This document shows positions 16,064 through 24,321 of a DNA stretch of 35,549 bases, piece by piece (positions within the stretch are counted from its first letter, which is position 1; each line of letters starts with the position of its first letter). The DNA comes from DASYML01 sp036399835 (GTDB lineage: Bacteria; Acidobacteriota; Blastocatellia; Pyrinomonadales; Pyrinomonadaceae): NCBI GenBank assembly GCA_036399835.1, contig DASWMI010000057.1:1-35549 (forward strand), in the 5' to 3' direction. Made by a program: the position numbers and the translations under genes. The notes under the pieces were generated by a model. It worked only from the letters and a program-made list of their open reading frames with translations. It made no database searches and was not told the DNA's origin.

Positions 16064-17656
16064 GTGTCAACGGCTTTTACTCTCAGGCACTTAAAGCCTG
16101 AAATCGCGCCGCGAAAATCTAAGAAAAGGTCTTTCCTGGTCCACTTGAAATCAACCGATTCAATCAACGCAGACGCGCCATCCGAAGCTTTAGCTTCGCA
16201 GCGGGGCGCGCATTCCCTTCTCCTGCGGCTGGCCGAAGGGGTGGCCACGGCTGGCTTCCTGCTCTACGCCGTCTTTGCGCCGCACTCCATCGCGGGCGCG
16301 GAGATGAGCCTGGCGATAGTCGGCGCTGGCTGGTTCTTGCGAACGATACTCATGCGCCGGACTGGGTTTCGCCCGACGCCGCTTGATCTTCCCATCTGGC
16401 TCTTTTTCGGCTGGACCATTCTCTCGGCTTTCTTCTCGCAAGAATCGCTCATCAGCCTGCTCAAAATTCAATCCACCTGCGTCATCCTCCTTTTCTATCT
16501 GGCGCAGGCCGTCATCACAAGGCGCACTGTTATCCTCGTCGTCGCGCTGATGATCGCATCCGGTGTCGCAGGCTCTTTGTGGAGCGTGCTCGAAACCATA
16601 CGTGGACGGGGCGTCGTGATAGAGCGGATGACGGACGACAGCCCTTTTCGAGAAAGGCTCGGCGCAGGGGATGCTATCTGGCGCGTGGGTTCCAGGCGCG
16701 TTAATTCAGTCGCAGAGATTGATGAGGAGATCAGGAAAGGAAGGGCCGGCGAGCGGCTCGGCATCAGCTTTATCTCTGAGGGTGAGAACGGCGAATGGCC
16801 TGACCTGATGGTGACTGAAGAAATGAAGGCGCGTCCCGCACCTTCCGGGATAGAGAGCTTTGGTCCAACGCATCGCTTTCGCGCTTCGGGCTGGACGCGC
16901 CATTACGAGACCTTTTCCGAGACGCTGCAAATTCTCACGCAGCTCGCGCTCGGACTGGCGCTCGCGTACCTGTCCGCTCGCCGCACGCGCCGTCAAGCCA
17001 TCATCTCAATCATCGCCTGCTCTCTGCTGGCAACAGGCATCATCCTGACGGCTATGCGGACCGTGCTCTTTGCCACGGTCATCGGCGCGTCTCTCATCGC
17101 CTGGCGCTCTCTGCGCGGGCGTTCGCGCCTGGTCCTCCTCGTGGTCATCGCGCTGGTCTTCTGCACGGGCACGCTCATCGTCTGGCGCACGCGCGCCAGC
17201 CAGTCTCTGACGCTTCAGGATGCCAGCTCTACCTTGCGGCTGCGCGTGGCGCGCACGGGCCTGGCGCGCATCCCGCTCCATCCCTTCTTCGGTCACGGGA
17301 TGGATGCCGTCAAGAAGCACTGGGAAGAATGGGGCTTTCCCGGCAGGGAGATGATTCACCTGCACTCGACGCCGCTTCAAATAGCTTTCGACAGAGGCTT
17401 GCCCGCTCTTATTTTCTGGCTCTGGATGATGGCGGCCTTCTGGCGGCTGGCAACCCGCGCCGAAAGGAGCGCGCGTCAAGAGCAGGATGCTGGCAGGCAT
17501 GGGATTCTGCTCGGCGCGACCGGGGCGCTCGCGGGATTCTTCGCCAGCTCTCTTGTCAACTACAACTTCGGTGACGGAGAAGTGGCGCTCGTTTTCTTCT
17601 GGTTGATGGGAGTAGTCGTTGCGCTCTCAGTCAGAGAGAGAGCTAATGTCAGATAA
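16064..17656 (+). CDS. O-antigen-ligase-like membrane protein with a PDZ-like insertion
   Basis: About 530 residues with roughly ten membrane helices. The C-terminal half has the Wzy/WaaL family core: RVARTGLARIPLHPFFGHGMDAVKKHW followed by HLHSTPLQIAFDRGLPALIFW, the large periplasmic loop with the histidine used in glycan transfer. Such proteins join an undecaprenyl-linked glycan to an acceptor or polymerise it. Residues about 181-255, between helices, are unusual: AGDAIWRVGSRRVNSVAEIDEEIRKG resembles a PDZ domain. The GTG at 16064 is the first start in frame, but the N-terminal 45 residues are polar and the true start is uncertain. It converges on the wzm-like gene with an 8-base overlap at the stops. 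Confidence 0.75.
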   Translation: MSTAFTLRHLKPEIAPRKSKKRSFLVHLKSTDSINADAPSEALASQRGAHSLLLRLAEGVATAGFLLYAVFAPHSIAGAEMSLAIVGAGWFLRTILMRRTGFRPTPLDLPIWLFFGWTILSAFFSQESLISLLKIQSTCVILLFYLAQAVITRRTVILVVALMIASGVAGSLWSVLETIRGRGVVIERMTDDSPFRERLGAGDAIWRVGSRRVNSVAEIDEEIRKGRAGERLGISFISEGENGEWPDLMVTEEMKARPAPSGIESFGPTHRFRASGWTRHYETFSETLQILTQLALGLALAYLSARRTRRQAIISIIACSLLATGIILTAMRTVLFATVIGASLIAWRSLRGRSRLVLLVVIALVFCTGTLIVWRTRASQSLTLQDASSTLRLRVARTGLARIPLHPFFGHGMDAVKKHWEEWGFPGREMIHLHSTPLQIAFDRGLPALIFWLWMMAAFWRLATRAERSARQEQDAGRHGILLGATGALAGFFASSLVNYNFGDGEVALVFFWLMGVVVALSVRERANVR

Positions 17657-18473
17657 CGTCCGCGAAGTTCTTGCGCGTCCTGGCAAACCACCAGTAACCG
17701 AAGATAAAGAGGATGAGGGCGAAGACTGTGAAGTAAGCCATCCCGGTCCAATCCGGCATCGAGCCTTCGAGCATGATGCGACGATAGCTGGCGACGAGCG
17801 CCGTGAAGGGATTGGCTTTGATAAAAGGGCTGTAAGGCGCGGGCACTAAGCTTTCAGGATAGATAATCGGCGTCAGGTACATCCAGGCCATCAAGAGCAG
17901 CGTGATGCCCTGCACTATATCGCGCAGAAAGACTCCGAGCGAGGCCAGCAGCCAGGCCGCGCCGAGCGTCGCCAGAAGCTGCGGCACAACCAGCGCGGGC
18001 AGCCAGAGCAGCGTCGCTTGAAGCTGGCCGCGAATCAAGAGGGCCGCGACGAGCAGGGCGAGAGTACCGAACATTTGAGTAGCGAGCGCGGCCAGCGTCT
18101 GCGCTACGGGCAGAGTTTCAAGCGGAAAGACGACGCGCTTGACGAGGTTGGCGTGCGAGACAATCGTGCCGGATGAAAGCTGCAAGGACTCCTGAAAGGC
18201 CGTCCAGGGCAGCAGCCCGCAGAAGAGATAGAGCGCGTAATCCCAAGCCGACCCGCTCTCGCCGAAACGCGCGTGAAAGATGCCCGCGAAGATAAAGGTA
18301 AAGATGGCGATCATCACGACCGGCGTCAGGATGGCCCAGACGATACCGAGGACAGAGCCTTTATAACGCGCCGCCAGCTCGCGTCTCGTGAGCGATGCGA
18401 TTAAATCGAAACGACGCGGCAATTCCCACAATGGCCGCCATACCGCACGCCTCGCTGTCTGTGCCGAAATCAT
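17649..18473 (-). CDS. wzm: ABC-2 type polysaccharide exporter permease (Wzm/TagG type)
   Basis: A 274-residue inner-membrane protein with six predicted helices. Family blocks are visible: LTRRELAARYKGSVLGIVWAILTPV near 28-52, an amphipathic interface segment, FQESLQLSSGTIVSHANLVKRVVFP near 92-117, and NPFTALVASYRRIMLEG near 215-232. It should pair with the Wzt-like ATPase encoded divergently, moving a lipid-linked polysaccharide across the inner membrane. The two genes share a 107-base divergent control region built on an inverted repeat with mirrored promoter-like hexamers. The TGA overlaps the end of the convergent ligase-like gene. Confidence 0.88.
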   Translation of the reverse strand: MISAQTARRAVWRPLWELPRRFDLIASLTRRELAARYKGSVLGIVWAILTPVVMIAIFTFIFAGIFHARFGESGSAWDYALYLFCGLLPWTAFQESLQLSSGTIVSHANLVKRVVFPLETLPVAQTLAALATQMFGTLALLVAALLIRGQLQATLLWLPALVVPQLLATLGAAWLLASLGVFLRDIVQGITLLLMAWMYLTPIIYPESLVPAPYSPFIKANPFTALVASYRRIMLEGSMPDWTGMAYFTVFALILFIFGYWWFARTRKNFADVI

Positions 18474-18481
18474 CAGTTGAC

Positions 18482-18510
18482 AGTCTAGAGAGTCCGGAGT
18501 CCGGAGTCTA
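18482..18510 (-). promoter_or_regulatory. Putative wzm promoter within repeat E
   Basis: On the minus strand TAGACT (18510-18505) and TAGACT (18487-18482) are spaced by 17 bases, and the wzm ATG follows 8 bases after the second. Each hexamer matches its consensus at 4 of 6 positions. The arrangement mirrors the wzt side. Confidence 0.4.
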
Positions 18511-18543
18511 GAGTCCCCGGTCCGTTGTTAGAAGAATTAGCCT

Positions 18544-18572
18544 TTGACTCCCGACTCCAGACTTACTAGACT
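18544..18572 (+). promoter_or_regulatory. Putative wzt promoter within repeat E
   Basis: TTGACT at 18544-18549 (5 of 6) and TAGACT at 18567-18572 (4 of 6) with a 17-base spacer; the ATG at 18581 follows after 8 bases. No ribosome binding site is present, suggesting a leaderless transcript. Confidence 0.45.
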
Positions 18573-18580
18573 CCAGACTT

Positions 18581-19918
18581 ATGAGCGTTGCCTTGCGCGT
18601 CGAGAAGATTTCCAAGCAGTACAGGATTTACGATCATCCCGGTGATCGCCTGAAGGAATCTCTAACGCGCGGGCGCTGGAAGTATCACAGAGAGTTCTGG
18701 GCGCTGAGCGACATCAGCTTCGAGATTGAAGCGGGGACGACGACAGGCATCGTTGGACCAAACGGAAGCGGCAAATCCACTCTGCTCCAAATCGTCACCG
18801 GCACTTTAGAGCCGACGCACGGCTCCGTCTGGTACGACGGTCGTGTCGCCGCGCTGCTCGAACTAGGCGCGGGCTTCAACCTTGAATTCACCGGCATCGA
18901 AAACGTCTTTATGAACGCATCCCTGATGGGCTTTTCGCGCAGCGAGACGGAAATGTTGCTGCCTGAGATAGAGCGCTTCGCGGAGATCGGCGCTTTTATA
19001 CACCAGCCCGTCAAGACCTATTCGAGCGGGATGTACGTTCGCCTGGCTTTTGCCACGGCCATCAGCACCAACCCGCAGATTCTCATCATTGACGAAGCCC
19101 TCTCGGTCGGCGACGCTCTCTTTCAACATCGCTGCCTGCGCCGCATCAAGCAGATGCAGCAGGAGGGCACGACCATCCTCTTCGTCTCTCACGACCCCTC
19201 GGCTATCAAGGCTCTCTGCTCGCGCGCCATCCTTCTCAACGGCGGGCGCATTGACACGGACGGCGCTCCCTCCGACGTGCTCAATCGCTACCAGGGATTG
19301 ATTATGGAACGCGAAGAGGCTTACGAGGCCGAGCAGCCTGCTTCGCTAAAAGAACGCGCGGAGACTGGTCCACAAGAGCAGATTGAGGCGGAGCTGCTGG
19401 ACCAGCGTAGTCCCGCGCTGCGCTATGCCTTCAGGCACGGCGACCGGAGCGCGGAAGTGCTCAGCGCAGAGATACTCAATGCTTCCAGAGGCAACGCCGA
19501 CCTGGTTGAAACAGGCGAGCCGCTCATGGCGCGTATGCGCGTCCTCTTTCACAGAGATATTGAAGAGCCTGTCTTCGGCTTTCTCATCCGCAACCGCCAC
19601 GGGATACATGCTTACGGCGCGAACACAGAGCAGAAGGGATTGCAATTCGGCACGGTCGAGCGCGGCGAGGTCGTCGAAGTCTCCTTCACTTTCGATTGCT
19701 GGCTCGGCACAGACCTCTACAACGTCTCCTTCGCAGTACACTCTGCCGACGGCATCAGCTACGACTGGCTCGACGGCGCGGTCTTCTTCCGCGTCGCCAG
19801 CGCCGCTGCGGTCGAAGGCATCGCCAACTTGAACGCCAGCGCGGGCGTGCGGCGTTTGGGCCACGCCGCCTCCGTAGCAGAAGATGAAGACACGGAGGTG
19901 AGCGCGCACAGTGGCTGA
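18581..19918 (+). CDS. wzt: Polysaccharide exporter ATPase with glycan-recognition domain (Wzt type)
   Basis: A 445-residue protein. Residues 1-240 form the ATPase: Walker A GPNGSGKST at 59-67, signature YSSGM at 147-151, Walker B ILIIDEAL at 167-174, switch His204. After a linker, residues about 288-420 form a beta-rich domain like the C-terminal Wzt domain that reads the end of the exported glycan (VLSAEILNASRGNADLVETGEPL, FGFLIRNRHGIHAYGANT, SFTFDCWLGTDLYNVSFAVHSADG). In the E. coli O8/O9a systems this domain recognises a methyl or methyl-phosphate cap added by a terminator enzyme. Here a coiled-coil gene and a methyltransferase gene follow with overlapping starts, consistent with that mechanism. 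Confidence 0.9.
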   Translation: MSVALRVEKISKQYRIYDHPGDRLKESLTRGRWKYHREFWALSDISFEIEAGTTTGIVGPNGSGKSTLLQIVTGTLEPTHGSVWYDGRVAALLELGAGFNLEFTGIENVFMNASLMGFSRSETEMLLPEIERFAEIGAFIHQPVKTYSSGMYVRLAFATAISTNPQILIIDEALSVGDALFQHRCLRRIKQMQQEGTTILFVSHDPSAIKALCSRAILLNGGRIDTDGAPSDVLNRYQGLIMEREEAYEAEQPASLKERAETGPQEQIEAELLDQRSPALRYAFRHGDRSAEVLSAEILNASRGNADLVETGEPLMARMRVLFHRDIEEPVFGFLIRNRHGIHAYGANTEQKGLQFGTVERGEVVEVSFTFDCWLGTDLYNVSFAVHSADGISYDWLDGAVFFRVASAAAVEGIANLNASAGVRRLGHAASVAEDEDTEVSAHSG

Positions 19919-20681
19919 AAGAGAGGTTCGCGACATCCTGCTGGAAATACGCGAGCGCGTGCGCTCAGGGGCGACTGAGAAGCGCGCCGGAGCAAACAGC
20001 TTGCGCACAGGTGACATTATTAGTCGCGCACAGCAGACAGGATTGGACCAACAGCCAGCCTCCCAGGTTAATGCGAGCGGAGCGCCTGCTGCTTTAGAGC
20101 GGCTCAAATCTCATCTGGCGATAACCGCGCGCGCGCAGGACCAACTACCACCGCTCACGACGAAGCGCGAGGGGCTGGCGGCGCGGCTCGAACTGTGGCT
20201 CAAGCGACAGGCCAGACGCTCTACGCACTGGTATGCCTGGGAGCAGGTCAACTTCAACTCGGCGGCCCATCATGCCTTGCGTGACCTCGCCGCGGCGCTC
20301 GCTGACTACCAGCAGCAACTGGTGAGCATGCACGCGCAACTCTCTTCCCTGCGAGAGCTTGAATCAGAGACTGGCTCACGCTTCGCCTCTTTTGAATCGA
20401 GGCTGGCGGCGCTTGAGCACAGGGCTGCCGGCAGTAGCGAAACAGAGCTACGCGCGGAGGTCGCGCAACTTCGTCAGGAATTTGAAACAAAACTCTCTCG
20501 GCTGAGCCTTGAGCAGAGCGGGCACATCGAGCAGCTTGAGGACGAGCAGCGCGTCAGCTTCAAACAGTTGGCGCTCGAAATCCATGAGACGGCAGCCAGC
20601 GCCGAGCGCGCCGCCAGCATTCTGCAATCCAGGCTCGAAGAGCTTGCGCTTCATCTTGAAGAGCAGCGCGTCACGCGATGA
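19911..20681 (+). CDS. Coiled-coil protein between wzt and a methyltransferase gene
   Basis: A 256-residue protein with no membrane helix. From about residue 120 to the end it is almost continuous heptad-like helix (LRDLAAALADYQQQLVSMHAQLSSLRELE, then LRAEVAQLRQEFETKLSRLSLEQ, then ILQSRLEELALHLEEQ). The N-terminal part is polar, with a WYAWEQVNFNSAAHHAL segment near 106-122. The GTG start overlaps the wzt stop by 8 bases, with GGAGG about 12 bases before it, and its own stop overlaps the next ATG, so the three genes are translationally coupled. I infer a molecular ruler or tether for the methyltransferase, as the coiled coil of WbdD does in E. coli O9a. Confidence 0.7.
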   Translation: MAEREVRDILLEIRERVRSGATEKRAGANSLRTGDIISRAQQTGLDQQPASQVNASGAPAALERLKSHLAITARAQDQLPPLTTKREGLAARLELWLKRQARRSTHWYAWEQVNFNSAAHHALRDLAAALADYQQQLVSMHAQLSSLRELESETGSRFASFESRLAALEHRAAGSSETELRAEVAQLRQEFETKLSRLSLEQSGHIEQLEDEQRVSFKQLALEIHETAASAERAASILQSRLEELALHLEEQRVTR

Positions 20682-22021
20682 GCGAGAAGCTTAAAAATCT
20701 TTACGTGCGCGCGGGCATAGAGGACATCGCGGAGTTTTACCGCACGCGTTATGTCTCCGAAGAACTGCTCGACGCGCGCTACTTCGACGCCCTCAATCGT
20801 TTCGATATACGTTGGGCGCGCACGCTCTGGGTCTATGACAACGTGAGGCCGGGCGCGAAGGTTCTGGACCTGGGCTGCGGCGGCGGCACGCTGGCCCTGC
20901 TCAAACGCAAGGGCGTGACGCTCTACGGCGTTGACATCTCGGCTGATTGCGCGGCCATCTCAAAACGCAACGGCTATGATGCGACCTGCGTCGCGCGCCT
21001 CACGGCCCTGCCCTTTGCTGACGCGACGTTTGACGCGGTCGCCAGCCTGGACGTGATGGGCCACATAGAGTTTGAAGAGAAGGATTCGGTGCTCTCCGAG
21101 ATCAGTCGTGTGCTCAGGCGCGGAGGCGTCACGCTGCACGGGATAGAATGCCTGGACCGCTCGAAGCGCAAAGACTATGACGAGATGGATGCGGAAGAGC
21201 TGCGCCGCTTTATCTCTATAGACGGGCACGTCGGGATGGAAGACGAGCATGAGATCGCCGCTCGCTTTCGTCGCTTCTTCAAGCACGTCCGCGCAGAGCC
21301 GCGTTACGCCGTCTGCCAGAGTCAGGAAGAGTTGCTCAAGCAGGCAGACGAATACGGCACGCCTCTCTGCGATCCTGACTTCCTGGAATACCTGCGCGGC
21401 ATGTCCTTCAAAGAGCGGCGCGCTTTCAACCTGGCGATGGGCTATGTCTTCGAGAAGATTTCTGAGCAGGAGATTAGTCTGCCCCGCAGCGAATACCTTT
21501 TGCTCAAGGCTTCGGACGCGCCGCTCGGCAGCTTCTACAAAGAGCATGGCGACCGCAGCCAACTCTTTCCGGCGGCGAGCGAGTTGGCGTCGCCGCCAGC
21601 CCCTCTCCGGCTGGACCACTCGACGCACGCGAGGTTTGACGGTGGCTGGTACGAGGCCGAAATGTTTCCGCCCGTCGCACGCTGGATGGGAAGACGCGCT
21701 CGCATAAACTTTAAGGCCAGCGCCTGCTCGAAGCTGCGACTGGATGTCACAACCCACATGCCTGAGCTGGACCAGCGCCCGCTTGCTCTCGAATTCTTTC
21801 TCAACGGCGAGCGCGTCCTTTCACTCTCGCTGATTCGTCATGGCTGGCTGGAGCTTGAGATGCAAGCAGCCGCGCAAAATGAGGAGCAAAGCAGACTGGC
21901 CCATAGTTATGAGCTTGAGATTCGGGCCAGCCGCACATGGCAGCCGCGCCCTGATGATGCACAGCGAAGGGATGATCGGGAGCTTTCCGTCGCCGTCTGC
22001 AATATAGAGATTCTGCCTTGA
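20678..22021 (+). CDS. SAM-dependent methyltransferase with C-terminal beta-rich module
   Basis: A 447-residue protein. Residues about 40-200 are a class I methyltransferase: motif I VLDLGCGGGTLALL near 65, motif II acidic residue in GVDIS, motif IV DAVASLDVMGHIE, and a GGVTLHGIECL strand. Residues about 314-447 are different: FDGGWYEAEMFPPVARWMGRRARINF, later FFLNGERVLSLSL, ending DDRELSVAVCNIEIL. This follows the order of conserved positions in the C-terminal module of the four membrane proteins encoded nearby. Its place after wzt and a coiled-coil gene suggests it methylates the growing end of the exported glycan and ends chain growth. Substrate not proven. It converges on the next gene with 29 bases between stops. 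Confidence 0.82.
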   Translation: MSEKLKNLYVRAGIEDIAEFYRTRYVSEELLDARYFDALNRFDIRWARTLWVYDNVRPGAKVLDLGCGGGTLALLKRKGVTLYGVDISADCAAISKRNGYDATCVARLTALPFADATFDAVASLDVMGHIEFEEKDSVLSEISRVLRRGGVTLHGIECLDRSKRKDYDEMDAEELRRFISIDGHVGMEDEHEIAARFRRFFKHVRAEPRYAVCQSQEELLKQADEYGTPLCDPDFLEYLRGMSFKERRAFNLAMGYVFEKISEQEISLPRSEYLLLKASDAPLGSFYKEHGDRSQLFPAASELASPPAPLRLDHSTHARFDGGWYEAEMFPPVARWMGRRARINFKASACSKLRLDVTTHMPELDQRPLALEFFLNGERVLSLSLIRHGWLELEMQAAAQNEEQSRLAHSYELEIRASRTWQPRPDDAQRRDDRELSVAVCNIEILP

Positions 22022-22050
22022 AAGAGCATTCCGCAGCGTTCGGCCACGTC

Positions 22051-24267
22051 TCAAGATTTCACTCTCAACGCGACACTCTCGACGTAAACTCCGAGCAGCC
22101 TGTCATCATCGCTCAAGCCATAAGAGGCCGGAGATTCCGCGTCGGGGAGGCCGAAGTCGAGGACGTTCTTCTCTCGCAGCAGCTCTACGGGCACGTCCAC
22201 CCTGTAAGCTTTCGGCCCCGGCCTTTTGAGCGTCCACGTCGTCAATGATTGCCCGTTCAGCCGCACCTCCACGCGCTGCTGTTCATGCTTGCCCGCGACG
22301 ATAAATGCGCCCATCCTGACCTCAAGCGTGCGTGCTTCCCTCTGGTCCAGAGAGAAGACTATGGCCGCGCGCCTCGCCCTGGTCCAGCGATACGAAGGCT
22401 CGCGCACGCTCCAGCCATACCACAAATACTGGTCCGCTTCCGGCTGCCGCAAGTCAATCAACATCTCGGAAGTCAGGGAGGGAAATCGCGCGGGCTGCTC
22501 CGTTTCATCCAGGCGCAGGGATTGGCCCTGTTCCGGCGCAGCCGCCTCTTCTCTTCTCAAATCAACGACATTGACGGGGCACTTCCATAATTCGAGCGGG
22601 AGCAAGCCTTCTTGCGCGCCCGGAGCAACGCTTTGAGGCTCGATAATAATATTGCGAAAGCCCATCGCCAGCAGCCCCTCGCAGAACCGCTGGCCTCCCT
22701 CTCCGAGCAATCTGTCAAGGCCGCCCAAATGTCTCAACTGCTCCTGCGAGACCCTGGCGACAAACCCGGTCGCGATGGGTTGATGATGAAAGATTTGCAA
22801 CATCGCCGCGTAGCCATCTGCCCGGACCAGCGGCAGGTTGAGCACAGGGCCTTTAACAATCTGGTCCAGACCCTGCGGCGGAGCGAAAGGCTTCTGCCGC
22901 GGGATGGGCGAATATGCTTCAGCCACAACCCATAAAAGCAGCAGCGCGCTGGCCGCCGTGCTCCAACGGCGGCCAACTCGTCTCGCCAGCGCATCCCTGG
23001 TCCAGTTGATTCCTGCGGCGGCGGCGATCATCCAGAAGAACATCGCCATCACGACGAAGCGCACGGGCGTGCGTCCGACATCGAAGGGCGGGACGCGCGC
23101 GAGCAGCGCGTAAGGCAGGGGAAAGCCCGTCTCCATCCGTAAGACTTTGAGGGTTGGTCCAAGACTCAGCATAAAGAAGAAGAGGGCTATCAAGGCGGCT
23201 GTGCGTGCTCGGCGGTCTGCGGCCTTGAAGAGTCCGAGCAGGCCGAGTATGAAGAATGGAAACCCTACAAATATTTCGTAGCCCCCGATGCCTATCATCC
23301 CGGCGTCGAGAGAGGAAAAGAGATTGCCGTAAAGCGGCGTCTTCGCAGCCGTCGGTATCAGGAAGGCAGCGAGGTTCGCGGAGTACAGGGAAGCCTCTGC
23401 CGGACTCGGCCTCAGGTCCTGCGCCTTGAAGAAGAGATATAGATATGGAGCGATAATGAAGAGAAAGACGGCTGTCGCCAGCAGGATTCGCTTGAGGCCC
23501 AATGCTTGAAGCTTACCCTTTAACCTCTTTCGCCCACCGGCAAAGAGGCAGAGGGCGAGCAGCAAGCAGCCGAGGCCCATGTAAATGTAGAGCGCAAATT
23601 CGGTAAAGTAGATCGCCGCGGCTGCTGTCAAGCCAGCGAGCAGCGCGCGCAGCGTCGTGGGTTTCTGATAAAGCTGGACCAGGAAGAGCGCCACGAGCGG
23701 GATAAAGAATCCGGCCATGTGGTTGAGATAAAGCGCGTGCAGCATGTAGAAATCGCAGAAGCCGTAGCCGAGCGCGGGGATGATGGAGGCCCATGGCGAA
23801 AATCCCAACTGCCGCAGCAGCAGGTAGCTCGTATAAAGAATCAGCGTGAAAGACAGAAGCACGATGATGCGGTAAGCATAAAAGGGATACATCACATCGC
23901 CGCCGGAAAATAGCTTGACCAGCAGCGTGACCGGGAAAAAGCCTGCGGCCAGAGAATGACGGCTCAGATTTGCTCCGACAGGATAGAAAATCCGGTTGGT
24001 CCAGTAAGGATTCTGAAGGCGACTCAGGGATTCCGTGACGGACCAGAGATTCCAGACCATCTGGCCGCAATCCTGTCCTTCGTTTCCCACAGTGAAAAAG
24101 AGTGCGTTGAGCGGGACGACATAGTGATAGACCATCAAGAGCGTCAAGAGAAGAGAGACTAGAAATAAGACCCAGCGGTTTTCAAGATGCTGCGCGTCAA
24201 AGCGCCAGCCTGGAAAGGCGCTGCGCTTTGTTTGGGAGGCGGGCGCGTTGTTAATCTTGCGTTTCAT
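22051..24267 (-). CDS. GT-C-like multi-helix membrane protein with C-terminal YLWYGWS module
   Basis: A 738-residue protein with about eleven to twelve membrane helices in residues 30-480. The first outer loop has GNEGQDCGQMVWNLW, an acidic site where GT-C glycosyltransferases place their catalytic residue. A periplasmic region follows (about 480-605), then a 130-residue beta-rich module with YLWYGWSVREPSYRW, VRLNGQSLTTWTL and DDRLLGVYVESVAL. No single GT family can be named with confidence. It is last in a minus-strand run of four such genes and sits tail-to-tail with the methyltransferase gene, whose C-terminal module appears homologous. The likely role is adding a sugar from a polyprenyl-phosphate donor. 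Confidence 0.7.
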   Translation of the reverse strand: MKRKINNAPASQTKRSAFPGWRFDAQHLENRWVLFLVSLLLTLLMVYHYVVPLNALFFTVGNEGQDCGQMVWNLWSVTESLSRLQNPYWTNRIFYPVGANLSRHSLAAGFFPVTLLVKLFSGGDVMYPFYAYRIIVLLSFTLILYTSYLLLRQLGFSPWASIIPALGYGFCDFYMLHALYLNHMAGFFIPLVALFLVQLYQKPTTLRALLAGLTAAAAIYFTEFALYIYMGLGCLLLALCLFAGGRKRLKGKLQALGLKRILLATAVFLFIIAPYLYLFFKAQDLRPSPAEASLYSANLAAFLIPTAAKTPLYGNLFSSLDAGMIGIGGYEIFVGFPFFILGLLGLFKAADRRARTAALIALFFFMLSLGPTLKVLRMETGFPLPYALLARVPPFDVGRTPVRFVVMAMFFWMIAAAAGINWTRDALARRVGRRWSTAASALLLLWVVAEAYSPIPRQKPFAPPQGLDQIVKGPVLNLPLVRADGYAAMLQIFHHQPIATGFVARVSQEQLRHLGGLDRLLGEGGQRFCEGLLAMGFRNIIIEPQSVAPGAQEGLLPLELWKCPVNVVDLRREEAAAPEQGQSLRLDETEQPARFPSLTSEMLIDLRQPEADQYLWYGWSVREPSYRWTRARRAAIVFSLDQREARTLEVRMGAFIVAGKHEQQRVEVRLNGQSLTTWTLKRPGPKAYRVDVPVELLREKNVLDFGLPDAESPASYGLSDDDRLLGVYVESVALRVKS

Positions 24268-24321
24268 AGCCGTGCTCTAAACCGTCTTTGAGCAAAAGAG
24301 ACTGCCCATTCAAGCCATCCT

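Larger units (their letters stand above)
18482..18580. repeat. Intergenic inverted micro-tandem repeat, copy E
   Basis: The left arm (AGTCTAGAGAGTCCGGAGTC and a further unit) and the right arm (GACTCCCGACTCCAGACTT, then CTAGACTCCAGACTT) are imperfect inverses built from AGTCTGGAGTC-like units. This is the same unit as in copy D at 9219-9311. The element occupies the whole control region between wzm and wzt. Confidence 0.75.

Noticed and set aside
14118..16094. A 658-codon plus-strand open frame
   Set aside because: It lies entirely antisense to the 842-residue TPR gene, its translation shows no domain, and long antisense frames are expected in GC-rich genes with biased third positions.
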